A stretch of 42,483 nt of DNA from Tepidanaerobacteraceae bacterium (GCA_030446005.1 JASUSP010000011.1:1-42483), one strand, 5' to 3'; positions 28,981-41,098 are shown, numbered from the stretch's first letter. Notes: generated by a model from the letters alone, not told the origin. A program made the numbers and translations.

Positions 28981-29092
28981 GCCCCTGCTGTGAGGCAGCA
29001 GGGGCTTTCTTGTAAAAAAAGCCTTCCTCTGTCAGGCAGAGAAAGGCTTTTCTTTTCTTCCCTTTTGCCTTACTAGCCTCACAGGACCAGTT
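28981..29092 (-). promoter_or_regulatory. PyrR-type transcription attenuator of uraA
   Basis: The minus-strand leader contains GGTCCTGTGAGGCTAGTAAGG (29068-29088 region), which fits the PyrR-binding consensus ARUCCNGNGAGGYU except for its first base. It is followed by a 12-bp terminator stem (29020-29031 with 29037-29048) with a T7 run. A second 10-bp GC-rich hairpin (28981-28990 with 28996-29005), without a good T-run, ends just before the uraA ribosome site. PyrR bound to UMP would favour the terminator. Confidence 0.83.
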
Positions 29093-29122
29093 TAAAGGCT
29101 GTTTATTCATTTTTTCTAGGAT

Positions 29123-29151
29123 AGAATATCACACAGCAGGCCTATAGTCAA
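29123..29151 (-). promoter_or_regulatory. Predicted sigma-A promoter of uraA
   Basis: TTGACT (29146-29151) and TATTCT (29123-29128) on the minus strand are spaced by 17 nt, upstream of the PyrR site. The rest of the 236-nt gap up to the methyltransferase gene holds no convincing terminator. Confidence 0.75.
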
Positions 29152-29209
29152 GAGGTAATATTTTACTTTTCGTAGATGCGAGCCATCGGAGCTTTCACGG
29201 CTCCTTTTC

Positions 29210-30070
29210 TTAAAAATTTTTGAAGGACTGGAGGCGCTCTATCGCCTTTCTCATATACTCTTCGTCTATCTCAAATCCTACGGCATTTACATCCAGCTTT
29301 AAACAAGCAACGGCGGTGGTACCAATACCCATAAAAGGGTCGAGAACCAGTTTGGTCCTCTCAACTCCATGGAGTTTTATGCACATTTCGGGCAGGGCAA
29401 CGGGAAAGGTAGAAGGATGGGGCCGCTGTTTTTCCCTGTCCCATATGGTTTCATACGGAATAAACCAGGTATTCCCTCGGCACCTTCTGTCCTGTTTTGC
29501 GCTTTTCCACCTGCCAATATTGGACTTATCCTGATAAGGGACCCCTATTGCAAGTCTGTCAAGCTTGACGTTCCCGGTTTTTGTAAAGTGAAAAATGTAC
29601 TCGTGATTATCGTTCAAAAAACGCTTCCCTTTGATAGGTTTGTAATGGCCGACCGCCACATCGTTGGATATGCCGGGATATTTGCCGACCGAGCTTTTTT
29701 CGATGGCGATAGACTTTACCCAGTGGATGACGTTCTGAAGCACAAAATGGTTTCTAAGCCTCTGCGCCACATCGAAAGGTATCCATGGGTCCCTCGGTTT
29801 TCCCCCTATGTTTAGGAAAAAAGAACCGTCGTCTTTTAGCACCCTTTTAATCTCTACCGATACTTTTTCAAGCCAATCCAAATATTGCTCCCGCGGCATA
29901 TTGTCATAGTGGCTGTTGTAACGGATACCTATATTGTAAGGAGGGGAAGTGACCACCACATCCACTTCTTCCGGCTCAAGGTATTTTCTCATACCCGATA
30001 GGCAATCTTCGAGATAAAGGGTGATTTTTTCCCCTATCTGGTAAACTTTTTCTGAAGATGTATCTGGCAT
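29210..30070 (-). CDS. Orphan DNA methyltransferase, beta-class, N4-cytosine or N6-adenine type
   Basis: The 286-residue protein has the catalytic motif TSPPY (residues 41-45) ahead of the AdoMet-binding motif DPFMGIGTT (244-252), the beta-class order. SPPY is more usual in N4-cytosine enzymes, but adenine methylation cannot be excluded. A variable central region (about 120-220) should contain the target-recognition part. No restriction endonuclease gene is next to it, so it is an orphan in this window, perhaps regulatory or protective. It lies 75 nt after mnaA. Confidence 0.9.
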   Translation of the reverse strand: MPDTSSEKVYQIGEKITLYLEDCLSGMRKYLEPEEVDVVVTSPPYNIGIRYNSHYDNMPREQYLDWLEKVSVEIKRVLKDDGSFFLNIGGKPRDPWIPFDVAQRLRNHFVLQNVIHWVKSIAIEKSSVGKYPGISNDVAVGHYKPIKGKRFLNDNHEYIFHFTKTGNVKLDRLAIGVPYQDKSNIGRWKSAKQDRRCRGNTWFIPYETIWDREKQRPHPSTFPVALPEMCIKLHGVERTKLVLDPFMGIGTTAVACLKLDVNAVGFEIDEEYMRKAIERLQSFKNF

Positions 30071-30145
30071 AAATTACCTCAACCCCTTGTATGAAAAGGC
30101 ACCAAATTCAGATAATATCAGCACTCCTGGAGTTCTTCGTTATTC

Positions 30146-31303
30146 TCATATTTCCGGCCTGAATTCATCCGGATTTTTGTCCGAGAGCCCGAAATAGTAC
30201 AGTATGCTCTCGACTATCCTTCTTGAGGCAAATCCGTCGCCGTAGGGATTCACCGCATTGGCCATGCGGGTGTATTCGGCCTCATCTTTCAGGAGTATTT
30301 CCGCTTCCTTCAGAACGTTTTCCCGTGCCGTCCCTATAACTTTTACCGTTCCCGCCCTCACGGCCTCGGGCCGCTCGGTCTCAGTTCTGAGCACAAGCAC
30401 CGGCTTTCCCAGCGAAGGCGCCTCTTCCTGCAAGCCCCCGGAATCGGTCATGACCATGTAGCACCTGGCCATCAGGTTGTGCAATTCGTCGGTATCCAGC
30501 GGAGGAAGGAGTATAATTCGCTCGCTACCTTTGAGTATACCGTGAGCCGTATCCCGGACCGCAGGGTTCAGGTGGACGGGATAAACGAGGATTACCTCCG
30601 GATTTCGCTCCACCACATCCCGAAGCCCCAGGCATATATCTTCAAGGGGTTTTCCCAGGTTCTCCCTCCTGTGGGCGGTTACCAGAATCACCCGGTTTTT
30701 ATCGTAATCCAGAGCATTAAGCACCGATTGTCTGAAAACGTAATCCTTTTTAACGGTAGTCCTGAGGGCATCTATCACCGTATTGCCTGTAACGAAAATG
30801 GATTTCGGGTCAACCCCTTCTTTGATGAGGTTCTCTTTTGCCGTCATCGTTGGCGCAAAGTGAAGGTCCGCCAGGGCCCCTGTTAGCTTCCGGTTCATTT
30901 CCTCAGGAAAGGGCAGCCATTTGTTGTGAGTTCTCAGGCCCGCTTCCACGTGTCCCACCTTGATGCGCATATAAAAGGAGGCAAGGGCTCCCACGAAAGT
31001 GGTGGTTGTGTCCCCGTGGACCAGTACAAGGTCGGGTCTTGCCTCATTTAGCACATCCCTTAACCCGGCAAGCGCCTTTACGGTGATGTCAAACAAACTC
31101 TGTCTTTCTTCCATTATGTCCAGGTCATAATCGGTATTTACATCAAAAAGGCTCAACACCTGGTCGAGCATCTGGCGGTGTTGAGCTGTAACTGCCACCT
31201 TGCAATCAATATAATCGCTCTTTTTGAGCTCGTGCACCAGCGGGGCCATTTTTACTGCCTCGGGTCTGGTGCCGAAGACCGTCAAAACTTTTACTCTTTC
31301 CAA
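30146..31303 (-). CDS. mnaA: UDP-N-acetylglucosamine 2-epimerase (non-hydrolysing)
   Basis: The enzyme interconverts UDP-GlcNAc and UDP-ManNAc for teichoic acid or other wall polymers. The 385-residue protein starts with VLTVFGTRPEAVKMAPLV, has VGHVEAGLRTHNKW, and the nucleotide-binding DSGGLQEEAPSLGKPVLVLR near the C-terminus, all hallmark WecB/MnaA segments. It follows tagO by 19 nt, so the two first steps of wall-polymer linkage synthesis are side by side. Confidence 0.96.
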   Translation of the reverse strand: MERVKVLTVFGTRPEAVKMAPLVHELKKSDYIDCKVAVTAQHRQMLDQVLSLFDVNTDYDLDIMEERQSLFDITVKALAGLRDVLNEARPDLVLVHGDTTTTFVGALASFYMRIKVGHVEAGLRTHNKWLPFPEEMNRKLTGALADLHFAPTMTAKENLIKEGVDPKSIFVTGNTVIDALRTTVKKDYVFRQSVLNALDYDKNRVILVTAHRRENLGKPLEDICLGLRDVVERNPEVILVYPVHLNPAVRDTAHGILKGSERIILLPPLDTDELHNLMARCYMVMTDSGGLQEEAPSLGKPVLVLRTETERPEAVRAGTVKVIGTARENVLKEAEILLKDEAEYTRMANAVNPYGDGFASRRIVESILYYFGLSDKNPDEFRPEI

Positions 31304-31322
31304 AGCCCATTCCCCTTTTTAT

Positions 31323-32354
31323 CTATAGTTCGTGAGACTTTTTGCCGTTTGAGGCTATGACCTGCCTTCCTCCCAGCAAAAAGGCTACGAGAAAGGTCGC
31401 AAGTGTAAGGAAGGCCTGCTTTACCCCTACCCATATCAGTAAAACCGCACACAGTCCAAGGGCCAGGCTCATGAGGTACATATAGATAACGGCCTGCCGG
31501 TGAGAAAAACCTACATCCAGCAGTCGATGATGGATGTGTCCCCTGTCGGCCTGCATTATGGGCTTTCCGTTGACCATTCTCCTCACTATAGCAAAAGCGG
31601 TATCGAAGATGGGAAGTCCTAAAGCCAGGATGGGAACAATGAGCGCGATGGCTGTTGCGCTCTTTACCGCACCGTCAACGGCTGCCGCGGCCAGGATATA
31701 TCCCAAAAACATGGCTCCGGTGTCCCCCATGAAAATCTTCGCGGGGTTGAAGTTGTACGGCAAAAAGCCCAATGCGGCTCCCGCCAGCAGCGCCGTAACC
31801 AGGGTTGCGTTGACCTGTCCTAGGTTTATGTTGACCAGCATCATCGTCACCGATGCTATGACCGCGATGCCTGCCGCCAGTCCGTCGAGGCCGTCGATGA
31901 AATTCAAGGTATTTGTTATGCCGACCACCCAGAAAAGCGTAACGGGAATGCTCCACTTGCCAAGATAAAACATCCCTCCGAAAGGATTGGTCACCCACTC
32001 TACCTTCAGCCCGAAAAGGACGAGGATATATGCTGCGGCCGCTTGAAGAAGCAGCTTCACCTTGGCAGGAAGCCCGTATATGTCATCCATCACACCTACC
32101 AGAACCAGGAAAGCTCCGCCTATCAACATGCCGCGGATGGAGCTCTGCTCAAGCGGCAGGGTAATCAATCCTACCGCTGTAAATGCGGCGAATATGGCAA
32201 GCCCCCCTAACCTCGGCGTGGGTTTTTTGTGAACCCGCCGGGCATCCTTCGGTATATCAATGGCACCTATCTTCCAGGCTAGTTTTATAACCTTCGGTGT
32301 CGCAAGGTAAGATAAGGCCATCGACATTATAAAGGCGTATGTATATAATGGCAT
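31323..32354 (-). CDS. tagO: UDP-GlcNAc:undecaprenyl-phosphate GlcNAc-1-phosphate transferase
   Basis: The enzyme loads GlcNAc-1-phosphate onto undecaprenyl phosphate and starts teichoic acid or related polymer synthesis. The 343-residue protein has about ten membrane segments. The Asp-rich motifs NFIDGLDGLAAG and FMGDTGAMFLGY, and the cytosolic RGHIHHRLLDVGFSHRQ loop, place it in the WecA/TagO group of the MraY superfamily. It is adjacent to mnaA, whose product supplies ManNAc for the same linkage unit. Confidence 0.94.
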   Translation of the reverse strand: MPLYTYAFIMSMALSYLATPKVIKLAWKIGAIDIPKDARRVHKKPTPRLGGLAIFAAFTAVGLITLPLEQSSIRGMLIGGAFLVLVGVMDDIYGLPAKVKLLLQAAAAYILVLFGLKVEWVTNPFGGMFYLGKWSIPVTLFWVVGITNTLNFIDGLDGLAAGIAVIASVTMMLVNINLGQVNATLVTALLAGAALGFLPYNFNPAKIFMGDTGAMFLGYILAAAAVDGAVKSATAIALIVPILALGLPIFDTAFAIVRRMVNGKPIMQADRGHIHHRLLDVGFSHRQAVIYMYLMSLALGLCAVLLIWVGVKQAFLTLATFLVAFLLGGRQVIASNGKKSHEL

Positions 32355-32418
32355 TTTTTAATCGCCCCTTTAACGCCAGATTCCGCTTTTCTAATTTTAT
32401 TCCACAAATTATTTCTTG

Positions 32419-34759
<2,341 letters not shown>

Positions 34760-34774
34760 AAAACCCCACCTCTT

Positions 34775-35215
34775 TTATCGATTTTCATAAGAGATTATTT
34801 TGTCGATCCGCCGCTGGTGACGTCCTCCTTCAAATTCCGCCTTGAGCCATTCTTCCACTATAGCTTTGGCAAGGCCGGGGCCTATTACCCTTCCTCCCAT
34901 GGTCAGGACGTTGGCATTGTTGTGAAGCCTGGACATCCTTGCCGAATACACGTCGTGGCACAGAGCAGCGCGGATTCCCTTCACTTTGTTGGCCGCTATG
35001 GTAACTCCTATTCCCGTCCCGCAAATCAAAATACCCCTGTCGTATTCACCGCGGGCAACCGCTTCGGCGAGTTTAAATGCGATATCGGGGTAATCCACCG
35101 GCTCTTCGGAAAAGGTCCCCATATCTTCGTATTCCACGCCTTTTTCTTCTAAATACCTGATAATCTCTTCTTTCAAACCGAATCCACCGTGGTCGCTGGC
35201 TACGGCTATTTTCAT
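34775..35215 (-). CDS. rpiB: Ribose-5-phosphate isomerase B
   Basis: RpiB interconverts ribose 5-phosphate and ribulose 5-phosphate. The 146-residue protein begins KIAVASDHGGFGLKEEI and has GILICGTGIGVTIAANK with the catalytic Cys, and CHDVYSARMSRLHNNANVL. AGGAGG-like sequence precedes the ATG at 35215. Confidence 0.97.
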   Translation of the reverse strand: MKIAVASDHGGFGLKEEIIRYLEEKGVEYEDMGTFSEEPVDYPDIAFKLAEAVARGEYDRGILICGTGIGVTIAANKVKGIRAALCHDVYSARMSRLHNNANVLTMGGRVIGPGLAKAIVEEWLKAEFEGGRHQRRIDKIISYENR

Positions 35216-35258
35216 CGCATTTTCCTCCTTTGTGCTAACTACATTATATTTGAAACCA

Positions 35259-35723
35259 TCAAGCCCTGTCCAGCTTTTCCAGAACCTTTTCGAGCTTCTC
35301 CTTCAACGCTTCCGCCACCCGGCGATAAGTCTCCTCATCACCGCCGTAAGGGTCGGCAATATCCACCCCTTCGTCGCCTTTGTCTTCGGCAAACTCGGCA
35401 AGGACAAAGACCCTGCCCTTCGTATGGGGAAACTTATTTACAATGTAATCTTTGTGGCTTTTTGTCATCGTGAGAATAAGGTCGGCCTTTAGAAGCTCTT
35501 CGGAAAGGGTCTTCGCTCTATGCGAGGAAATGTCCACACCGATATCCTTCATAACCTTTACGGCTTGAGGGGACGCGGGCATTCCCGCAACGGCGGCTAT
35601 CCCGCATGAATCCACATCTATTTCCCCTTCCCTGCCGTGCTCCTTTATCATTTTTCTAAAAAGACCCTCCGCCATGCTGCTGCGGCAGGTATTGCCCGTG
35701 CACACGAAAAGCACTCTTTTCAT
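35259..35723 (-). CDS. Low-molecular-weight protein-tyrosine/arginine phosphatase
   Basis: The 154-residue protein carries the phosphate-binding loop CTGNTCRSS with Cys8 and Arg14, and the general-acid Asp in ADPYGG. The Bacillus orthologue YwlE at the same position removes phosphate from arginine. The third loop residue after Cys, here Thr-Gly-Asn-Thr, is the type linked to arginine phosphatases, so that activity is plausible. The ATG at 35723 lies eight bases after GGGAGGG; the ten codons upstream are not needed. Confidence 0.9.
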   Translation of the reverse strand: MKRVLFVCTGNTCRSSMAEGLFRKMIKEHGREGEIDVDSCGIAAVAGMPASPQAVKVMKDIGVDISSHRAKTLSEELLKADLILTMTKSHKDYIVNKFPHTKGRVFVLAEFAEDKGDEGVDIADPYGGDEETYRRVAEALKEKLEKVLEKLDRA

Positions 35724-35745
35724 ATAGGGCGCCCTCCCAAGATAT

Positions 35746-36789
35746 TCATTCAAGCTTAATTATATTATACCCTGCGGCTTTTCTAAGCCTATTCATGACA
35801 GCAAGGCCCAGCCCGGTCTCCGGAATACCCTCTGCCAGTATCTGGTCTACCCCCATCCTGTCGAATTTTCTCAGCACGGAAAAAAGGTTTGCCGATATGG
35901 TCAAAGGCGCATTTCTATCTCCAACGGAAATCACGTATCCCGTTTTATAATACATGCGCGTCTGTGCGGTGGCCATTATGCCCACTTTCTTGCCCTCGAC
36001 GGAAAGCCTTTCCGCCACTTCGGAGATTTTTTTTATCTGAGCTTCAACCGGGCCCTCTACCACCAGCATGGGGGCTTTCGGCGAATAATGCCTGTACTTC
36101 TGGCCGGGCGATTTGGGCTTCTGCCCGGGCAAAAGCCCCGCGTCCAGTTCCACCCTGCCGACCGCTTCTTCCAGTTCCTCCCGGGTCACTCCTCCGGGCC
36201 TCAAAATCACCGGGACATCACCGGTCAAATCAAGGACTGTGGATTCCACGCCGACCTCGCACGGGCCCCCATCCAGGATTACGTCCACCTTCCCGGCCAT
36301 GTCTTCGTACACGTCTTCGGCGGTGGTGGGACTCGGCCTTCCAGATATATTGGCGCTGGGCGCAGCTACAGGCACTCCCGATTCCTGTATAAGGACCAGA
36401 GCCACGGGGTGCCTCGGCATTCTTACAGCAACCGTATCAAGTCCCCCTGTGGTGCCGTAAGGAACTTTATCCGATTTTTCGAGGACCAGAGTAAGAGGTC
36501 CGGGCCAGAATCTCTCCATCAATATTCGGGCTTCAGTTGGCACCCGGCGGACGAGCCCTTCCACTTCTTCATGAGATGATATATGGACGATTAACGGATT
36601 GTCCTGAGGCCTGTTTTTAGCCTTATAGATTTTACGGGCAGCCTCCTCATCAAGTGCATTCGCGCCGAGGCCGTATACCGTTTCTGTCGGAAAAGCTACA
36701 AGTCCTCCGGCTTTTATGACGCCTGCTGCAATTTTTATGTTTTCCAAATCCGGCTTTTCAGGATTTACCTTTATCAGTTTCGTCTCCAT
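35746..36789 (-). CDS. L-threonylcarbamoyladenylate synthase (Sua5/YwlC)
   Basis: This enzyme makes threonylcarbamoyl-AMP, the first step of the t6A37 modification of ANN-decoding tRNAs. The 347-residue protein has the YrdC-type domain (GLVAFPTETVYGLGANA, KNRPQDNPLIVHI) and the additional C-terminal Sua5 domain after a linker with GQKPKSPGQKYRHYSPKAP. The N-terminal 30 residues are a short extension. Confidence 0.96.
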   Translation of the reverse strand: METKLIKVNPEKPDLENIKIAAGVIKAGGLVAFPTETVYGLGANALDEEAARKIYKAKNRPQDNPLIVHISSHEEVEGLVRRVPTEARILMERFWPGPLTLVLEKSDKVPYGTTGGLDTVAVRMPRHPVALVLIQESGVPVAAPSANISGRPSPTTAEDVYEDMAGKVDVILDGGPCEVGVESTVLDLTGDVPVILRPGGVTREELEEAVGRVELDAGLLPGQKPKSPGQKYRHYSPKAPMLVVEGPVEAQIKKISEVAERLSVEGKKVGIMATAQTRMYYKTGYVISVGDRNAPLTISANLFSVLRKFDRMGVDQILAEGIPETGLGLAVMNRLRKAAGYNIIKLE

Positions 36790-36806
36790 GGCATCACTTT
36801 CCTCGC

Positions 36807-37325
36807 TTAATTGACCAAAATTCCCAAAAAAGAAGCCAGGGCTATCAACAAAATGGGATTCATTTTAAATAAGTAAAGTCCAAGCAAAGCCAAAACGGCT
36901 ATAAGCACATCCTTCGTCCCCGATATAGAATTTTTGCCCAGTGAGAAGGCGGCATTTACAATTAAGGCAATAACCGCAGGTCTCACCCCTAAAAAGAAGC
37001 GGTCCACCCATTTTAGGCTCCTGTATTTTTTTATCATGAAAGCCAGGGTAATAATGATTACTGCCGATGGTGCGGCCACACCACAGGTCGCCGATACAGA
37101 ACCCCAGAAACCGGCAATTTTATATCCAACAAAAGTTGCCGCGTTGACCGCGATCGGCCCCGGGGTCATCTGGGATATGGCGATTATGTCCATGAATTGC
37201 TCAAGAGTAAGCCACCCGTTTACTTCTATTATCTCCCTTTGTATAAAAGGTATCATCGCGTAGCCGCCGCCGAAACTGAACAGGCCTATTTTAAAAAAAG
37301 CCCAAAAAAGTTTTATTAATATCAC
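36807..37325 (-). CDS. Chromate transporter family half protein, second of pair
   Basis: The 172-residue membrane protein is a single CHR domain, with the FFKIGLFSFGGGYAMIPFIQ opening and SQMTPGPIAVNAATFVGYK. Short CHR proteins work as heterodimers of two halves. The substrate may be chromate or, more generally, another oxyanion; family membership alone does not settle this. It starts with GTG overlapping the stop of its partner by four bases. Confidence 0.9.
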   Translation of the reverse strand: MILIKLFWAFFKIGLFSFGGGYAMIPFIQREIIEVNGWLTLEQFMDIIAISQMTPGPIAVNAATFVGYKIAGFWGSVSATCGVAAPSAVIIITLAFMIKKYRSLKWVDRFFLGVRPAVIALIVNAAFSLGKNSISGTKDVLIAVLALLGLYLFKMNPILLIALASFLGILVN

Positions 37326-37897
37326 CCGATATCGCCTTCTTCCCCATGTCCCTTCCCCAAGTGGAAAAGAACCCCGCTAATTCCCGCAGCAAGAACGGTA
37401 AAAACGGGATGTACATCGAAAACCAAAAGCGCTACAAGGCAGAGGACGGCAACACCTACATCGACATAATTTTTAAAGGCCGCTTTCCAGAGATTAATGG
37501 CGGCGCTCATAACCAGCACCACCAGGGCGGGATATACTCCCCTGAAAGCCTTTTGAACTGCCGGCATTGACCTAATTTTTGCATAAACCAAAGCAACTGC
37601 CAAAATTATGAGGAAGGACGGAAGAACCGTTCCCAAGGCGGCAATAGCCGCGCCCGGAAGCCCGTAAAGTCTATACCCTATGTAAATCGAAGAATTTATG
37701 GCGACAGCTCCCGGAGCACACTGGGATACCGCGATTATGTCGAGAAATTCATCTTCTTTGAGCCATTTCAATTTATCAACAAATTCCATCTTCATGAGAG
37801 GAATCATGGCAAATCCACCCCCAAGGGTGAAGGCGCCTATCTTAAAGAAAGTCCAAAACATAAAAAAGAGCTTGCGAAAGGGTATTTTTTCATTCAC
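37322..37897 (-). CDS. Chromate transporter family half protein, first of pair
   Basis: This second CHR half has the FFKIGAFTLGGGFAMIPLMK opening and SQCAPGAVAINSSIYIGYR. The start is uncertain: the GTG at 37897 lies eight bases after GGGAG, and an ATG at 37906 or 37915 is also in frame. The gene overlaps the end of prmC by eight or more bases. The pair sits within the prfA-prmC-sua5 run, where Bacillus has other genes. Confidence 0.87.
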   Translation of the reverse strand: MNEKIPFRKLFFMFWTFFKIGAFTLGGGFAMIPLMKMEFVDKLKWLKEDEFLDIIAVSQCAPGAVAINSSIYIGYRLYGLPGAAIAALGTVLPSFLIILAVALVYAKIRSMPAVQKAFRGVYPALVVLVMSAAINLWKAAFKNYVDVGVAVLCLVALLVFDVHPVFTVLAAGISGVLFHLGKGHGEEGDIG

Positions 37898-38762
37898 TTT
37901 TTCCATCTCCCGCATGTAGTGATGCGGCTATCACCCGTTCAAAGCCACCGTAATCCTTTATAATCCTGATATCCTCAAAGCATTCTCCTTTGAGGAAACT
38001 ACAGACCCTCTCCCGCTGGTCATTGCCGATTTCCAGGACGATACTTCCCCTGGATTTTAAAAATTTGGGAGCCCTTGTAATTATGCGCCTGTAAAAATCC
38101 AGCCCGTCGGGACCTCCGTCCAGAGCCTCTCTCGGTTCTTTTTTTACCTCTGGGGGCAGGTTTTCCAGTTCATTGGACGGGATATAAGGGGGATTGGCCA
38201 CCACCACGTCAAATCCTTTTAGCCCCTCTTTTTCAAAAGGTTGCCAGAGGTCCCCCCTTAAAAAGCGAACCCGGTCCTCCACCCCGTGCTTGGCAGCGTT
38301 CAGCATGGTCACTTCCCCGGCTCTTTCCGATATGTCCGAAGCGTACACGATAGCGTCCTTTTTAAAAAAAGCTATAGATATTGCGACAGCTCCGCTTCCG
38401 CAGCATAGTTCCGCCACTTTGGGCGTTTTTATGTTCGAAATACGGTTTAGAACTTCCTCCACCAAAAATTCGGTTTCCGGCCGGGGAATCAATACCCCTT
38501 CTTTCACGAAAAATTCCAGGGTAAAAAACTCCTTTTTCCCGGTAATGTACGCCACCGGAATCCTACAGCGCCGCTTTTCTATCAAGGCCTTGTAGGTTTT
38601 GATTTCCTCTTCTTTCAGCTCTCTCTGAGGTTCAAGGTAAAGGTCCATCCGCCTTGCCCCGAGCACGTGAGAAAGTATGACCTCCGCATCCAGCAAAGGA
38701 TTTTCGACCCCTGCCTCGAGGAGCACTTTTCGGCCGTACCTTAAACCTTCAACGACGTTCAT
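37890..38762 (-). CDS. prmC: Release factor glutamine methyltransferase PrmC
   Basis: PrmC methylates the Gln of the GGQ motif of release factors. The 290-residue protein has the AdoMet-binding ELCCGSGAV (118-126) and the catalytic NPPY (190-193), plus an N-terminal helical domain. It overlaps its substrate gene prfA by four bases, the usual arrangement. Confidence 0.97.
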   Translation of the reverse strand: MNVVEGLRYGRKVLLEAGVENPLLDAEVILSHVLGARRMDLYLEPQRELKEEEIKTYKALIEKRRCRIPVAYITGKKEFFTLEFFVKEGVLIPRPETEFLVEEVLNRISNIKTPKVAELCCGSGAVAISIAFFKKDAIVYASDISERAGEVTMLNAAKHGVEDRVRFLRGDLWQPFEKEGLKGFDVVVANPPYIPSNELENLPPEVKKEPREALDGGPDGLDFYRRIITRAPKFLKSRGSIVLEIGNDQRERVCSFLKGECFEDIRIIKDYGGFERVIAASLHAGDGKSE

Positions 38763-39853
38763 TGAACCGCCCTCATCTCATCGCCGTCGGCCTCGGCAAG
38801 CTTCTTTGCCTGGTCTTCCGCGATCAGCCTTTCTATCAGTTCGTCCAGTTCCCCATCCAATATGTTCTCCAGCTGGTGCGTTGTAAATCCTATGCGGTGG
38901 TCGGTAACCCTACCCTGCGGGAAATTGTAAGTCCTTATCCTCTCGCTCCTGTCACCCGTGCCCACCTGGCTCCTCCTGCTCTGGGCTATTTTTTCTTCCT
39001 GTTCCCGCCTCTTCATCTCCAGGAGCTTGGCCCTCAATATCTTAAGGGCCCGTTCTCTATTTTTTAGCTGCGAACGCTCGTCCTGGCAGGTGACCACAAT
39101 CCCCGTGGGAAGGTGCGTTATCCTCACCGCCGAATCGGTGGTGTTTACCGACTGACCGCCGTGGCCCGAGGACCTGAAGACATCTATTCTGATTTCGTTA
39201 GGATTTATTTCCACATCCACCTCTTCGGCTTCCGGCAGCACCGCCACCGTGGCCGTGGAAGTATGGATTCTACCTCCTGCCTCGGTCACGGGTATCCTCT
39301 GCACCCTGTGGACTCCGGATTCGTATTTCAAGCGGCTGTATGCTCCTTTGCCCATTACCTCAAAGATAACTTCCTTAAATCCGCCCAGTTCCGTAGGATT
39401 GGAGCTCATCACCTCAACCTTCCAGCCCTTCCGCTCGGCATAGCGGGTGTACATCCTGAAAAGGTCTCCGGCAAACAGCGCCGCTTCTTCTCCCCCGGCT
39501 CCGGCTCTGATTTCCATGATAACATCCTTTTCGTCGTTGGGGTCCTTGGGAAGCAGCAAAATCTTTAATTTTTCTTGCAGTTCCTTTTCCCTTTCTTTCA
39601 GTCGCTCTATTTCATCTTTGATGAATTCTTCCATCTCACGGTCGTCGGAACTTTCCTTCAGAAGTTCCTTGCTTTCTTTTATCTCCTTTACAACCTTTTT
39701 ATACTCACGATAGCAGGATACTATCTCTTCCAGAGAAGCGTGTTCTTTCGCCAGCTTTCTCCACTCTTCTTGTCTTGCTATCACGGCAGGGTCACTTATT
39801 TCTTTGGTGAGTTCCTCATACCTTTTTTCTATGGAATCCAGTTTATCTAACAA
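38759..39853 (-). CDS. prfA: Peptide chain release factor 1
   Basis: RF1 terminates translation at UAA and UAG. The catalytic GGQ is at residues 232-234 in [10 protein letters not shown], and the codon-recognition tripeptide PVT (188-190, the PxT type) identifies RF1 rather than RF2. The start is TTG at 39853, eight bases after AGGAGG, giving the family-typical [15 protein letters not shown] opening and 364 residues. It overlaps the end of the DUF1385 gene by 11 nt. Confidence 0.97.
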   Translation of the reverse strand: MLDKLDSIEKRYEELTKEISDPAVIARQEEWRKLAKEHASLEEIVSCYREYKKVVKEIKESKELLKESSDDREMEEFIKDEIERLKEREKELQEKLKILLLPKDPNDEKDVIMEIRAGAGGEEAALFAGDLFRMYTRYAERKGWKVEVMSSNPTELGGFKEVIFEVMGKGAYSRLKYESGVHRVQRIPVTEAGGRIHTSTATVAVLPEAEEVDVEINPNEIRIDVFRSSGHGGQSVNTTDSAVRITHLPTGIVVTCQDERSQLKNRERALKILRAKLLEMKRREQEEKIAQSRRSQVGTGDRSERIRTYNFPQGRVTDHRIGFTTHQLENILDGELDELIERLIAEDQAKKLAEADGDEMRAVQ

Positions 39854-40718
39854 AGCCTTCACCTCCTGACAAGACACACTTCAGAGCCTCGAGAGCCACC
39901 TCCAGCTGGGAATCATTGGGTTCACGCGTGGTGAGTTTTTGAAGCCACATGCCCGGCACATTGAGGAAGCGAACCAGCAGGGAGTTGCTTTTCCCGGCGA
40001 GCCTTATGAATTCGTAAGATATCCCTGCCACCATCGGAAAGAGCAAAACCCTAAAAGCTATGCGTGCTACTATTCCGGGCCATCCCAGCGTGGAAAAAAG
40101 CAAAATGCTGACAACCATGACCACAAGCAGGAAGCTGGTGCCGCAGCGAGGATGCAATGTGGTGTATTTTTTTGCGTTTTCTATCGTCAATTCTTCTCCG
40201 CTCTCATAACAGTTGACGGCCTTGTGCTCGGCTCCGTGATATTCGAAAAATCTCCTTATATCCTTCATCGAAGAAATGGATATCAAATACAATAAAAAAA
40301 CCAAAATGCGCACAAGCCCCTCTATGAGGTTGAGAAAAAAGGGATTCTTTATGCTTCCAGCTATAAATTTTGTCAAGATGGTCGGAAGAACGATAAAAAG
40401 CAGCAGTGCAAATGCTACGGCCATTGCAACAGCTAAAAAAATATCTCTTGTACTCAGTTCTTCCTCTTCATCAGATGCTATCCCCGCTGAATAGGACAGG
40501 GCCCTAACTCCTACCACCAGCATTTCGACTAATGCTACTGCTCCCCTTAATATCGGGACCTTTAAAAAAGGATATCGGTCGGAAATTGAAAAGTTTTCTT
40601 CTTTTTTGACTATGATTTTGCCGTCTTTCCTTACGGCTATGGCGGTGTATCTCGGGCTTCTCATCATGACACCTTCTAATACGGCCTGACCGCCTATCGC
40701 AGGTATTGCCCTTTTCAT
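39843..40718 (-). CDS. DUF1385 family membrane protein
   Basis: The 291-residue protein begins [15 protein letters not shown], the signature of DUF1385, and has about four or five membrane segments with a soluble part containing [15 protein letters not shown] and [12 protein letters not shown]. Conserved His, Glu and Cys residues suggest a metal or catalytic site, but the function is not established. Its place between rpmE and prfA is common in clostridia, suggesting a link to translation or the envelope. Confidence 0.92.
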   Translation of the reverse strand: MKRAIPAIGGQAVLEGVMMRSPRYTAIAVRKDGKIIVKKEENFSISDRYPFLKVPILRGAVALVEMLVVGVRALSYSAGIASDEEEELSTRDIFLAVAMAVAFALLLFIVLPTILTKFIAGSIKNPFFLNLIEGLVRILVFLLYLISISSMKDIRRFFEYHGAEHKAVNCYESGEELTIENAKKYTTLHPRCGTSFLLVVMVVSILLFSTLGWPGIVARIAFRVLLFPMVAGISYEFIRLAGKSNSLLVRFLNVPGMWLQKLTTREPNDSQLEVALEALKCVLSGGEGFVR

Positions 40719-40741
40719 CTTTTCTCCCTTTCTATAATACG

Positions 40742-40773
40742 AATAAAGGCTAGAGTGGAAACTCTAACCTTTT
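40742..40773 (-). terminator. Terminator after rpmE
   Basis: A 9-bp stem (40748-40756 with 40761-40769, tetraloop) ends in TTTATT on the minus strand, two bases after the rpmE stop. It also has a T-run on the plus strand. Confidence 0.8.
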
Positions 40774-40775
40774 TA

Positions 40776-40985
40776 TCATTCTTCATCCTTTATGCCGTAC
40801 TTTTTCTTGAAACGCTCCACGCGCCCGCCGGTGTCTACGAGCTTCTGCTTGCCGGTAAAGAAGGGATGGCACTTGGAGCAGATCTCGACGTGGATTTCGG
40901 GCTTCGTAGAACCGGTCTCAAAAGTCTCCCCGCATGCACACCTCACGATAGCCTTGCCGTAATTGGGGTGTATGCCCTTTTTCAT
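40776..40985 (-). CDS. rpmE: 50S ribosomal protein L31, zinc-binding form
   Basis: The 69-residue protein begins [10 protein letters not shown] and carries Cys pairs in CACGETF and [10 protein letters not shown], the zinc-ribbon (C+) form of L31. AGGTG precedes the ATG. The 113-nt region upstream carries a strong promoter and a leader of about 50 nt. Confidence 0.98.
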   Translation of the reverse strand: MKKGIHPNYGKAIVRCACGETFETGSTKPEIHVEICSKCHPFFTGKQKLVDTGGRVERFKKKYGIKDEE

Positions 40986-41041
40986 TTATATCACCTCACC
41001 GAAAAGTGTTTTCGCATCCAAACTTAAACCTAACCTTTGTT

Positions 41042-41070
41042 ATTATAGCATACGCAGCTTTTTAACACAA
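41042..41070 (-). promoter_or_regulatory. Predicted sigma-A promoter of rpmE
   Basis: TTGTGT (41065-41070) and TATAAT (41042-41047) on the minus strand are spaced by 17 nt, with an extended -10 (TGCTATAAT). Confidence 0.8.
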
Positions 41071-41098
41071 GGTCTTGCAGAAAATATTTAGGAGGGGC

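Noticed and set aside
29175-29205. Terminator after the methyltransferase gene
   Set aside because: A short GGAGC/GCTCC hairpin exists, but no T-run follows on the minus strand.
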